Below are positions 20,482-32,681 of a stretch of 64,000 nt of DNA, in pieces; within the stretch, counting starts at the first letter, position 1, and every line of letters begins with the position of its first letter. Source of the DNA: Aquanectria penicillioides (Eukaryota > Ascomycota > Sordariomycetes > Hypocreales > Nectriaceae); the NCBI GenBank assembly GCA_003415625.1, contig PYIU01000011.1, forward strand, positions 2,369,001 through 2,433,000. Direction: 5' to 3'. A program made the translations under genes and the position numbers. Below the pieces are notes generated by a model. The model saw only the letters and a program-made list of their open reading frames with translations. It was not told where the DNA came from and searched no databases.

Positions 20482-23400
20482 GGAACAGCGCGGCTTTGTC
20501 CGTCTGAGTCTGGTCTAAGTTGCGATGGTTGATGTTTGATGGAATATGGTGATAGATTTTACTTCTTCAGTAATGGGCTTGGAGTGCAGCTAGGAATCCC
20601 TAGCACATGGTGCTGCGAGACCATTTGTTAAAGTAGAGCAGAAACGAAATGTCTACTTGGCAACCTTGTTTACATCATTGAAGTGCACATGAACACCGTA
20701 GAGAAGTAACCCATATTCCTACCATAAGTTTTCGCCGTTGCGATCGACAGCCTTCGTGCTACCTTGGTAATTCTGGGCAGGGGCTGACGTGCCGATGTTA
20801 GTCCATGCCCACTGTGTATTGCAAGGTATCATATGTGATTGAGGCCCCGGACACGCTTCCCTTGGCTCTTGAATAAGACAATTTCTCCACTTGCGACAAC
20901 GTAAGCCATTGATCTTGAAAAAAATAGATAATAAATTCGCCGCTCACGGACGAAGCAAATTGGAAGCTTATGTTGAATCTTGCCGGGACTTAAGCATTGC
21001 ATCCTATGATGAGACATGGCTTCCTAATAAACTTTTGAAGACTGCCGATGGGACCCAATGAGCTAACACAAGTTGAAGGATCTCGAGGTCGTAGGCTAGA
21101 CTAGATCCTGAAAGAGTCATTCTCTTTATTTTTATGGGAGACATCTCCAAGAATCCTTTTGTACCCTTCATCCCCATTGAACGAATTTACTTTGAGATAG
21201 GATTATCGTTATGGGAAGCCCAAGACTAAAAATACGATGGAATCAAAGTTGGAATTTGAAATACTTATTATATAACAAACCCAGGTATCATGCAGAGCTC
21301 TGATTCTTTGAAGTTTTTTATGTCTCAAGTCAATCCTCTCAAGCGGATCCATGAGCACCGTTTCTCATTCCACACTCTCAGGGCGGTGCAAGTCACTAAC
21401 TAATTTGTTGGTAGACGGGGACACTGGCCAAAACACACACCCCACCCAGAAGGGTATAGGGTAAGCAGATTCGGTGATGACCGAATAGCCTTCCCAAGCA
21501 GCTGCGAACAACTTAGAAGAGTGTTGAAGCATCTGATCAAATGCTCTGGAGTGTCCCTCAAAGAAAAGAAAGAAAGAATATAGGGCAGAAAGTCATAAAT
21601 AAGGGAATGTCATACGGGGCTGCACCGGGACTTCAACAGAGTCCAAATGCAAGGAATTCAGGATTTCAAAAATAAAAATTGGTTGGAGAAAACTGCCTGT
21701 TCATTTCCTATGTCTCTGAGGTCCCTTTTATCTTCCTGACCAACCTGATGACAGATTGATCCACATTACCCTAGACCCCAACTCACTAACCATGGATTTA
21801 GCGAGTCCTTTATGCATTCATTTTCAATGCCCGAATTAGAGTCAAGAATTATCCGCAATAGCGGCTCTCACTTTAGGTTTTCGTCTTCGTTCGCCTTCAT
21901 TTGTCTTCCAGTCGCCGACCCGCGTGAGAACCGAACCACGTGCTCTTGTGTTGCCTTCGCGTTGCCGCCTTTGGCGCTCTTCTACCCTACCCACCGGAAG
22001 GAAGCGATGTAGCGAAATGAGAGGGCCCCAGTGTGTTACGAACCAGCTTGAGTGGGCATTCAAGTTTGATCCAAACCCCTGCTTGGGTAAAAGAGCAGTG
22101 CACCGCGATATCTAGGTTGTGAATGACAAAATCGGAGGGAGTTTTCGTTTGGAGAACTAGGGGAACTCTCTTGAGGCACTTCATGCTTAGTTAAGGAAAC
22201 GATGCCAACGCATTCCCATAGGATAGATCAAGACTCACTATTCATGGGGGTCGGGGAGTGCCCGGCTTAATTGATTGATTGAAGGGTCTCAGTGTATTTT
22301 ACTCACAGAAAGGAGGTACCTTACCGTTAGTTGGAGTGATCCTGAACACTCCATCAGATCTAATTAGCACTATGTGTACATAATTCCTTTTACGACTTCC
22401 CAACAATTTTGTCCTTTATGGGATCTTTTGGAATATAGCCTGGTTACTTTCTTGGTTATTTTGTCTTTGGTTTTTCCGAGTAGAGTGCTTGGTTTTATCC
22501 GTGAGTCGAAAGCAAACGGCACGTACTTGCGGGCGTCTGTGCTTTACGTATGAGGGCTTGGCGGAACATCACCTCCTGGCCAATTGCTGATTCTGTGGCG
22601 GCGATCGTGGTGGCTCAATTTAGGCACATGCATATCGGGCGAATTGTTTAATCAGTTAAGAAGCCTGTCTGAGGTGACACCTGGTTTTCATAGTTGGGAT
22701 GCGAGACTCAGAAGTTACAACTCAATCCCTTCTAGCCTTTCTACTCGCAAGTTGTGTGCGTTGACTATTGTGTCATCTAATTTGAAGTACTCTATCCCAT
22801 TAATTCATAGGAGAATTTTAGACTTGGCCTGCAATGTCTGACTACTGGCTGCCTGAACGCCCCTTGAAATCACCCACAACCACTTCTAGGACGAGGATTT
22901 TGACGAAACTTTCAAGAGGCGCAAGCTTGAAAAGACTCGGGCGCCTACGCTGGAGAACAGAATTTTTGTTCAAATATCTCATGCTAGGCCATCGAATGTT
23001 AGGATTTTGAGCGATACAAGCCTGCCGCACTCCAACCGACGCAGCAAGCCGGATTTGGAATCGTCAATTGAAACCCGTACATTTTAAATCCGGAGTTGGT
23101 AATGGTTATTTATTAATATGCGACGTGTTACCGTTTGCGACAGAACAGAACAGAGAGAAGAATAATTTCTTACCTCGAATTTCATGGCCGCTTCTCGGAC
23201 AGAATGACGAAGAAGTTTGATTCGGTATGGTATGCTCTCAAGCTTCCCCGCAACTGGTCTTAAAAACGGCAACGCCAAGTCGTTGATGACGAGTAGTTGA
23301 AACATATTGATATCTGCATCAATCGTCTTCACAACAACCCGCTGTCTCTCAAGCCAAGAATATCAATGTCGTTGAGCAAGACACTATTAATATCTGAATT

Positions 23401-23781
23401 GAATAAAGCCTTAAGCCCTCGAGGCTCGGTGTCCCATCATCTTCTCAGATGTTAGCTTTAGGATCGAAATCAGCATAGATCAATCATTCACGTTGTCAAT
23501 ATAAAAGATACGCCCTTAGATACCTTCCACAGGCAAACGAGACCTCCCTACATGAATGCTCTATACTCAACTGTATAGACTCTCTGTCATATTTTAAAGT
23601 GATGATTGAAGTTTAATAAGACACAAATAATGAAGCAGCATATTTTATAACAGGAACATGTGATCAACTCACGAATGTCTTTTCGTTCACTAAGTAGTGT
23701 CTATTCATACACAGCCCCATAGCTTGTCTTCGGCATTAGCAAAGGACCAACATGCAAGATGGAAAGCCATGTAATGCCCGA
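20482..23781. other. 3.3-kb intergenic region with no supportable gene
   Basis: Short ORFs only. Around 23080-23340 on the minus strand an open stretch reads like ordinary protein (INDLALPFLRPVAGKLES), but I could not extend it through splice sites, so it may be a gene relic or chance. No repeat or RNA gene recognised. Confidence 0.35.
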
Positions 23782-24372
23782 CTAAGGCCACTTATACAGC
23801 TCAATACCCTGACCGTTTCTGTCCCGACGCTCACTATCAAGCATAATTCCCCAATGCCCATCTCGCTGGATAACACAGTAAATGTCTCCCTGTCTTGTCG
23901 CATTATGTCTCCGACCGCAGAAAACAGTTATATGATTGTCAGTGCGGACCCTAACCCGCCTACGACCACCCCGGCGAGTTGTCATACTGTGGCGTGTAGT
24001 GGCATGGTCGCAAGATCTATAATCGAGAAAGAAACATAAGGTTCAGTAACTGTCACAAGTAAGACTTGAAGTGAAGAAAAAGAAACTTCATAAGATAGAT
24101 TATTGCGAAGGTAGAAATGCGGCGAACTATCCTAAGGATCCGAAATAAACTTACCTAATCCAAACATGGGTAAATCCAAGATGCCCAAGATCACGAGCAA
24201 CCTCTTCATTCCCAACAGTACGTGGTTGACTATTTGGCGGTTCAACGAGCTACACGATCTAAAAGCAAGGTGAGATGAAATCATTGTACATGTGGACGTA
24301 CTGTGCCTTTGGGTCCGCTGTGGTACCCGAGCCGACCTCTCGGTGGACAAAATCACCAGGTTGGACAGGCAT
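23782..24372 (-). pseudogene. Small unrecognised gene, probably interrupted by two TAG codons
   Basis: From an ATG at 24372 one frame runs to 24155 and, after a good intron (24154-24017, GTAAGT...GATTATAG), continues through 24016-23782 to a TAG stop; 453 nt, about 150 residues if uninterrupted. The text is protein-like on both sides (PVQPGDFVHREVGSGTT; ARDLGHLGFTHVWI; a Arg-rich GGRRRVRVRTD and DIYCVIQRDGHWGIMLDSE). But codons 38 and 41 (24261-24259, 24252-24250) are TAG. An intron starting at the GTACGT just upstream would remove them but breaks the frame. So the gene is either broken by two C-to-T changes or spliced in a way I cannot see. The family is unknown to me. Confidence 0.4.
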
Positions 24373-25034
24373 GATGTGATTTTCTTGTTGAAATGAGAAT
24401 TTAGATATTCTGATGAAAAGAAAAAGTGGCAGAGGAAACAGCTATGAGACAGGAAAGAATAGTTCAAATACTTTCTCGTCGAAGTCGGCTGAGGTTGTGG
24501 GGGAAATCTAGATTTATAAGTCTATAACTTATTAATGCATATTTACCGCCAATCATGTAGGCCAATAGATGAGAGGCATGGTGACAATGTTGGTTCTGGA
24601 AGCGAGTTCAAAATTACCAAAATACCTGAAATAAAGTTGTTGATTATAGCAATGTGATGTGCAATCAACTAATACATAATGGTTCTGAGGGGGCCGACCA
24701 TCATCTTGTTACTGGCCAATACTTTGGTTGTTGGCTCGGAATGATGGTTCTGACAAGGGATCTCAATTAGGAAATCAAAATCATGCCACTGTCTACGCCA
24801 AGATTGGAATGATGGTGAATCTGAACGGGCAAACTGGCAGCACTCTTCCTGACCGGCATCGTCATTGTCACGCTCGGGTTGTTTGCCGCGCGGCAAAATG
24901 GGTCACCTTCTGAAGTTGGCGCATACATGGTTTTTCCTTCAGCCTCATTACCCCTCCCTTAGCTCATACCATACAATCAATGCCGAGACCAGATCGCTCC
25001 ATTTAATATTTTAGCACCCAAGCATACCCTCCTC
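24373..25034. other. Intergenic, upstream of the kinase gene
   Basis: No convincing coding sequence; presumably promoter sequence for both flanking genes. Confidence 0.35.
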
Positions 25035-26547
25035 TTGAGAAGACCCTGGATATCCGCAGCACTCGCCCCCCTCCTGTCTCTCCAACATACCTCCAAGTCA
25101 TTCATGAAACACCCTCCTCTGTCACGCTTCCCCTACGCTCAACCCCCTTCAATCAAGAACTCGACAAGAACTATGAGCAGCAAGAGTCCAGATCAATCCC
25201 CTGAGCCTGATAGCAGCCAGAGTCCCCCACCATTATTTGGCTACAAGGAGCTTGACCATGCACGTGCCAATGCCCTCGGTACATATCTGGATGGTCTGAA
25301 TGATGGCCTCGAACCATTGGAGGAATACCAAGATGGTGGATTCCATCCTGTCCATCTTGGCGACTGCTTTGGCGCAGCTGGTCGTTATCGTGTTCTACAC
25401 AAGCTCGGTCATGGAGGATTTGGTACTGTTTGGCTTTGTCGGGACACCGTGCAGAGTACCTATGTTGCTCTCAAGATCATGGTCGGGGATTTAGGCCCCG
25501 AGAAAATCCCAGATCTTGCCTTGATGCAATTGGACCAATCTATTCTCGGCGCCGAATATATTGCAATCCCGCGAGACAGCTTTTCGCTCGTGGGGCCCAA
25601 CGGAACACACCAATGCCTCATTCTTCCAGTTCTTGGCCCTTGTGTATCTCCTCTATTATGGCTTCACATCGCAAATGACCCTGGCCCGGTTCTCAGAAAG
25701 ATGGCACACCAAACTAGCCAGGCATTGAACTTTTTACACAGGAACCAATTTTGCCACGGAGGTTAGTGTTTTTGGGATCTATATTCCTAGGTGGAAGCTA
25801 ATGATGTCACAAGATTTCCGACCCTCCAATATACTTGTGAAACTCAAGAATTTGGATAGTATCCCTGAAGATACGTTGCTCTCAATTCTTGGCCAGCCTG
25901 AAATGGCCCAAGTTAAAAGCGAGTCAAACGACGATCTCCCAGCATCGTCACCGAAGTATCTTGTGCTACCTGCCGATATTTCTCGTTTGGGGGATGGATA
26001 CCTGACTGATCAAATATGCGTTATTGATTTTGGCGAGGCTTTCCACTTTTCTTCACCCCCAGACGATCTTGGTATCCCGGAGAATTATTTGCCACCGGAG
26101 ATATTAATGGAAGAAGAGGATGCAATTGGACCAGCCTGTGATTTATGGGCTCTCGGCTGTACCCTATTCGAGATTAGCAAGCAGATTCCGCTCTTCTATA
26201 TGATATATGAGACAGAAGAGCTTCTGGCTGAGATGGTTCGACTCTTTGGTAAGCTTCCGGGGAAGTGGTGGGACAAGTGGGACGCAAAAGAGGAATTTTT
26301 TGATGATCAAGGAAAATGGATCAGAATGGAACTCGGGGAAGAGGAGTGGTCCTTGGAACTTCTTCTAAGTATATCAAGGGAAATTGTCCGAGCAGCGGAG
26401 GGCTCTAGTGTGAGAAGGCTAAGATTTGATACGCCCGAGACGGAGCAAAAGCTTATAGCTGATCTGTTATATGGCTTGTTTCAATATGACCCTGACAGGC
26501 GGATGCGGGTTGAAGAGGTCCTAGAGCACGAATGGTTTAGACTGTAA
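25035..26547 (+). CDS. SRPK-like serine/threonine protein kinase, 486 aa
   Basis: Exons 25035-25761 and 25814-26547, intron 25762-25813 (GTTAGT...CACAAG), 1461 nt in frame; the intron splits the catalytic-loop Asp codon. Visible kinase features: Gly-rich loop LGHGGFGTVW (about residue 124), VAIK-type Lys in YVALKIM (about 146), catalytic loop HGDFRPSN (about 241, with HGD instead of HRD), DFG as VIDFGEAF (about 313), a PPE in place of APE, then DLWALGCTLFE. The HGDFRPSN loop, the long insert before VIDFG and the spacing fit the SRPK-like kinases that are expanded in filamentous ascomycetes. Many of these have unknown substrates rather than SR splicing factors. The N-terminus before residue 46 could be a mitochondrial-type leader or simply upstream sequence; the true start may be the ATG at 25104 or about 25170. 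Confidence 0.85.
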
Positions 26548-27429
26548 ATCTCAGTGTTATTAACTTACTCCTTTCTGTCTTAATCATAGTGATTTCTGTT
26601 GACCAGGGATCTCCTCATCTTAACGTAGGCGAATAAAGGCATTGGGGTCGCATGCGTGGGGGTACCATCTCAATTATATGTTAGAAAAGGGCCTGAGAAT
26701 TACTCGCCAAGCTGCCCAGCTCTCTTTCTGCGCGGGAACTGAACCTTGAAGCTTTTGATAGTTGCTGTTTGCATCTTTTTTTGTTGGATCATCCTTGTCC
26801 CATCAGTTTCTTCACCCGCCGCCGACAAACTGCAATGCTAAGTTTTTCTAGGAGGCGAGGTGCAGGTCATCGGGCATTTTATAAGCATTCAGGTGTTGAT
26901 CATTATTCGTGATCTTCTCCCGAACCAATAGAACCTTGCTTGAATATTGCCGATCTCTCATAAGTATCTCTAGCGCCTTGGGGATTAGACCGAGATGTTC
27001 CAGTGTCTTGTTGGGGCTGGACGTTTGGTGTCGAAGCCTTGGGTGTAGGAAACCGCGCGCCCTACGAGCTCACTCTCATTTCTAGGGCTATCTGATTAGA
27101 TCTTCTAAGATCTTCAGTGCGGACAGTTTAAACCATAGAATGGGAGCTGTCTGTTGTGATTTATTGTTTAGAATAGGCTAGGTCCAGAGCTTGGGGCTGA
27201 GGCTCTGCGAATATTATGTGGCTTAGTGGTACAAGCATATCCTTTACTCATTTTTGATGGTTGGCATATCCTGAGGGTGGAAGGTGGCTTAGAACAGGTT
27301 CAATATTGAGTTGGGAACGTTAGGGATCTACGCCCCATTGAGCAGAAGGCTCATCGCTCGCTTGTTGACAAGATTTGTATATTCCAGTGTCTGGGGAGTG
27401 AGCCCAACACTATTGACAGAATATAATAT
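26548..27429. other. Intergenic flank of the retrotransposon
   Basis: Normal base composition right up to the target duplication; no gene supported. Confidence 0.4.
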
Positions 27430-27434
27430 AGCTT
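27430..27434. repeat. Target-site duplication AGCTT, left copy
   Basis: AGCTT immediately before the TG of the left LTR, matched by AGCTT directly after the CA of the right LTR. Five bp is the normal length for copia and gypsy integrases. Confidence 0.88.
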
Positions 27435-27693
27435 TGTAAACAATATACAGGCACGCGCAGGGACGGTCACAGCGGGCGACATGCGCAACGGGTCGGTCCA
27501 GATCAATTGGGATTCATAAGGAGCAGCTAAATAGTAGTCGTAGAATGCAGTCACCTATTTACAGTGCAGGGATTCCCTTATGAGGATATATAGCCTTAAG
27601 ACCTAAGCCTATAAGGCCCCTAAGGTCGGCTTGTGGCCGGCCGCTATATCTATAGCGGCAACTACCTTTGCCCGGCCGCTATATCCATTAATA
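27435..27693 (-). repeat. 3' LTR (left copy), 259 bp
   Basis: Aligns base for base, without indels, to 32682-32940. I count about 39 differences, all transitions. In its inward (right-hand) part this copy usually carries the A/T state; in its outward part it keeps G/C. It contains a repeated ggccggccgctat motif (near 27637-27645 and 27672-27685). Confidence 0.92.
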
Positions 27694-27701
27694 CTCCCTT
27701 T
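27694..27701 (-). promoter_or_regulatory. Polypurine tract for plus-strand DNA priming
   Basis: On the minus (element sense) strand this reads AAAGGGAG directly next to the 3' LTR, the position and composition expected of a retrotransposon PPT. Confidence 0.75.
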
Positions 27702-28861
27702 AAGCCTAACTAAGGGCTTGTCCCTAGGTGCTATTGTAAGGCTATCCCAACCTTCCTTATATATATATTCCTTATGTGATTGTAGAGTTATTCTTTTCTT
27801 ATTGCTAGGGCAATTATTTGCTTAAGTAGGACTTCCTTACTGTAGCTAAGGGCATTGCTATAAGCTCTTATAGGCACTATTTGTGCTTATTTTAGTGTTT
27901 TTAGTATAGCACCTCTTTTAATTTTAGCTTTAATCCTAAGGCATTAATAAAAGAGTAGTATAATAGGCCTATTAGTAGCTTTATAAGTATATTAGTAATG
28001 TTTTTAGTAGAAGGAATATATTATAGTTTAATTATGCTATTTTTAATAGCCTCTTTTATAAAATAATACTATACTTAAATATACTTTATATAGGTATAGA
28101 ATTTAAGGTTATATACTAGCTTTATAGTACTTTAGTTATCTATAAAGATTACTATTAAGGCAGTTAATAGGCTATTAAGTTTCTTTATAAAGCTCTTTAT
28201 TTATATAACTTATAATATTGCCTTTACTAATATATAGTATTTAGCTTCTATTAAGGACTTTACTATAGTCTTTTAATACTTACTAAACTATACAATTAGG
28301 CCTCTATTTATAAGAAATATATATTTTTTAATTAATTATACTATCTTTAGGCAGCTAGTATAGTTAGAGTTATAATAGCTATAAAGATTAAATGGATTGC
28401 TATATAATTCTTCCTTAAGGCAGTAATAATAGATAGAGTAATTAAAGCTCCCTTTAATATATTACAGCATCCTTCTTATAGCCTTAAGTTATTACTTACT
28501 TAAGCTATTTAGAAAGTATACCTAAAGACTATATATAAAGGCTAGATTAAGCTAGCTTTACTATAAAAAATAGTTAACTTTTCCTATTATTAATATATAT
28601 TCTTTATTAATAGCCTTTATATTAGGGATATTAATTGCTTTAGCTAAATAATAGGTTTCTATTTCTATTAGTATATTTATAGCTTTATAGTTAGGATATT
28701 TAAATTGCTTAAGGATGCTTATTGTATAGTCTTTTTATAATAGTATAAGCGATTTATCTTTTTTTACTATAATAGCTATATTTAAAAAGAGCTTAAGAAA
28801 TTTAAATAATTTTATCTTTACTTTTTATATAAGTTTATTAATAAAGGTATTTACATTTTTA

Positions 28862-28915
28862 TTATTATTAGTAATTATAAGTATATTATTTATATATATA
28901 GCTATAATAATTTTC
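28862..28915 (-). pseudogene. Remnant of copia reverse-transcriptase active-site region
   Basis: Minus-strand translation gives A-I-Y-I-N-N-I-L-I-I-T-N. In Ty1/copia elements this position is normally YVDD followed by ILI. Both catalytic Asp codons read AAT, each one G-to-A step from GAT. This identifies the superfamily and orientation and shows that the enzyme is dead. Confidence 0.8.
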
Positions 28916-31377
28916 TTTATTTAGTTTATATAGACTATAGTATTGCTTTATAGCCTTTTAAGGCCTAACTTATTAAGTATCTTCCTTAATTTCTTTTGCT
29001 ATTATTAGGCACTTTACTTAAGGCTATATAAAGCTATAAGCAACTATATAATGTATTTAATGCTTTATTTATAGCTTACTTTTTTAGCTAAGTGTTTATA
29101 CTTTAGATCCTTAAAAAACTTATTAAATAGAGGGAAGATTATAATATAGATATCTTCTTTTAGCTTTTTATTTAGGTATACTATAATTATATTGTTTTAT
29201 AATAGCTTCTTTTTAATCTATATAGTATAAGTAAGTAGTATCCTTTAGGAGTTAGCTCTTATAGTTAAGAAAAAGGTCTTTTAATAATTAATGCCTTTTT
29301 TTTGCATAAAGCTATATGCTATAAGTTAAGCTTTATATATAACTATTATATTGTTTTTATCTCTTTTATATTGATTTATCTATTTTGCTATAAATAGTCT
29401 TTTGCCTTTTGGCAATTCCCTTTTTAGGATAAATTTAAATATGCCTTTATTAATAAGGGTATAAATCTTCTTAAAGAATGCCTTTTTCTAAAGGTTAGTA
29501 TTTAGCCAATTAAGGGCATTATAGACTATAGTTAGGTTAGTATTAATATAGGCAGCTAAAATCTACTTTTTTATAGCTATTATTAGCATTATAAGGTATC
29601 TTTTAGAGTTATTAAATGCTCCCTTTAGCTATAATTAAATAATCTCTTTACCTTTTGCTATAGGCAGTGAAATGGGCTTATAGAATACTATATGCATTAT
29701 TATAATGACTTTTTTTATCTTAGGGTTTTAAATTCTATATGCTTTAGTTCTTTAGAATTCTATAAGGATTCCTTTTTAATTATAAAACAGTATTTTTTTA
29801 AATTTATTGCACTTTTTCTATTTAATATAAATAAATGCCTTTAATTCTAAAATCTATAGATACTTAATGCTTAATATATATTCCTTTTTTAGGATTAGAT
29901 TTATAAAGTAAACTTTATAAAAGGTCTTTTAGTTTAGTGACTTTATTGCTATAATATTAGTAATGTATATAACTATAAGGATAATCTTTCTCTATAGCTT
30001 AAAAGGAATATTTATTGCTATTATTATACTTTTTGCCTTCTTTTAGATTGTATAATTTGCCTATTTAATAAAGCTATTCTATTTATAGCTATATAGCAGT
30101 ATAATAATTATAGGGATCTCTATTTTTAAGAGGAGTTTATTAACCTTTTTATTAATAAATTTATAGCTATTATTAAACTATATCTTTTAGGGCAGACTAT
30201 AGGCTATAATAGTTTTAAATATTAAAAGATCTTCTTTTATTAAGGTAATAATATTGCTTTTCTTCTTAAGTAAATTACTATAAAAGTAATAGCTTTTATT
30301 ATTAATTATAAGCTTAAGATACCTTTTTCTATTATATATATATAGATTTAGCTCTATAAGGTCTATATAGAGGAGGTTAAATATATAGTCTACTCTCTTT
30401 TATAGTATCTTTAGTAAGAACCTTATGCTTTTAGTAAGCTTATAGTCTTTATAGGGTGTATTAAGTAGTTTATAATTATTAAGCCTACCTTTTATAATCT
30501 TAAAGGTATAGTTAAGGGCTTTTTGACCTATATAAATAAGTCTTTAGTGCTATATTCTTGCTTTAGACTGTTCTATCTATATTAGCATTATCTTAAAAGT
30601 AAAGTAATGGCTTATTATGCTTTTTATTGCTTTAAGTAAAAACCTTTAGTTAGGAATATTAAGGGTTATAAAGATTTTACTATTGCTATTAAAGATTTTA
30701 TTCTTAATTATATAACTGCTAGAGAAATAGATTTTTTTACTGAAGATTATATTTAGTAGGAAATCTTTAATAAGGACTGTATCTTTAAGTATTATGGTTT
30801 TTATTCTCTTTCTTTTTATGAATAGTGTAACTATTGCTATTCTTATAGCTATAGGGTATATAGTGCCTCTGCCTATAAAAATTAGTATTGTTTTATTAAG
30901 TTTATATTATTTATCTTTTTTAAACTATTTAAAGTTATTAATAGTATATATATTAGCTTTTAAGTTTTAAAGCTAGCAGTCTTTTTAATTAATAAGGCCT
31001 AATTCTATAGATATTAAAATAGTAATAAAGTTACTATTTCCTTTAGCCTTTAATATAGTATTATTATTAATATTAGGGGGACTATATAACTGCTATTTTA
31101 GTAGGCTAAAAATCATTACTATAGCTACCTTTTCTACTAATAACCTTATAAAAGCATTACTAAAGAACTTTCTTGCCTTTAAGCCTTTACAGTATATAAA
31201 AATGGCATTATTATTATTATTAGAGTTATCTTTAGCTTTCTTTACATTCTTAGCACTTTACTTACTTAATTTTATATATAGGGCAGTCTTTTTAGTCTTT
31301 TTAGCGGTTTTATTATTATTATCTTTTTTCTTTAACCTTTTATTTTTGCTGCCTTTACTTTCCTTCTATAAAGATAG

Positions 31378-31419
31378 GCAGTTTTTTGTAATATAACCTT
31401 TTTAATTATAGTTAAAGCA
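31378..31419 (-). pseudogene. Remnant of gag CCHC zinc knuckle
   Basis: Minus-strand reading gives C-F-N-Y-N-stop-K-G-Y-I-T-K-N-C. This is the CX2CX4HX4C retroviral-type knuckle with the second Cys and the His both changed to Tyr (G-to-A and C-to-T) and one new stop. It places gag at the right (5') side of the minus-strand element. Confidence 0.75.
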
Positions 31420-32670
31420 TTTACTGCTTTTAGAATCTTTTTTACAATTATCCTTTTTATTTAATTAAGCATTTATTTATATGCCTTTCTTACTGCTAAA
31501 GTCTTTACTCTTCTTTTAGGAAGTCTATAGACTTTTAGCTTTATTAATAAGGTCTTTTTGCATTTTATAAATAGATTAGTATTTCCCCTTTTGCTTATAG
31601 TTGCATTAAAGTGCATTTTACTTAAAAAAGACCTTTTTAATACTATCTATAAACCTTATCTTTTTTTAGTATTTAAGGAGCTTATTGCTAGCTTTAATAA
31701 TACTATTTATAATGCAGTAAAAGTTATTAATATAACTTTAGACCCCTTATAGTTTCTTTAGAGTTAAAGACTTTAATTTTTAATAGAGATTGGCTAAGCT
31801 TTACTAAAACTTTATATTATTATACCTTTTTATTAATAGCTTAATGGCCTTTATACTAATCTTTACTAAAGATAATAATAGCTTTAATTTTTATAAAATT
31901 GCTATTTCTATAATGGCAATTAAATGCATTTCTTTTAAATATAAGATCTTAATCTCTTTATACTATTTAATAGTAATTATAGTATAAAAGAGATATCTTT
32001 TTTAGGCAGCTTAATTCTTTAATCCCTTAAGTATATTATCTCCTTTTATCTTAAAGTTAAAACTAATAAAATCCTTAATTTTAATTAATTATAAGTTTAT
32101 AATCTTCTTTTTGCTTAAAGTAGGCTTTATTAATATCTCTTTATTCCTTAAGAAACTAAATATTTTATTTAAAGCTCTTAAGGGCTCCCTTAAGGTATAA
32201 AAAAATTAGCTTCCTTAATATTTAAAGCTTTTATTTTTATTATCTTTTACTTTAGATTTTAATTTATCTTTAGGCTATATTTTATATTTAGTCTTTAATT
32301 TATTTTTAGTCTTTTAATTAAAGTGCTTTTATAGCTTTTATATTTACTATATTATCTTTATTATTTACTATATTATAATGCTTAGATTTAATTAAGTTTC
32401 CTATAGGTCCCTTTTAATAGGCTTTATTAATCTTTTAAGGGAGGGTAAAAGATCCTTAAGATTATCTTCTCCTTTAGTAGGATCTTCTTTATTATTAGTC
32501 TATTTAATTACTTTAATAGTAGAGATTGGCTTTAGGGCCAGCTTTAAAGCCATTACTTAAGTCTTAAGACCTTAACTAATTGATATTACAAGCGCTAACT
32601 TTAAGGGATAAACTTTAGGTTAGTTTAAACCTTTTAAATAGCTATAATTTCTTCTTAAATTAAAGCTTTA

Positions 32671-32681
32671 GGCTTATAATC
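32671..32681 (-). promoter_or_regulatory. Probable primer-binding site (half-tRNA-iMet type)
   Basis: The plus strand reads GGCTTATAATC directly beside the 5' LTR. The initiator tRNA anticodon arm contains GGGCUCAUAACC, and the mismatches are C-to-T steps. So minus-strand cDNA synthesis may have been primed by a cleaved initiator tRNA half, as in Drosophila copia and some fungal copia elements. The comparison relies on my memory of the conserved yeast tRNA and on assuming RIP at the mismatches. Confidence 0.5.

Noticed and set aside
31202..31752. Two plus-strand hydrophobic ORFs of 64 codons in the AT-rich block
   Set aside because: They are the antisense of Lys/Asn-rich gag-like sequence of the minus-strand retrotransposon; Leu/Phe richness is a by-product of AT-rich antisense reading.
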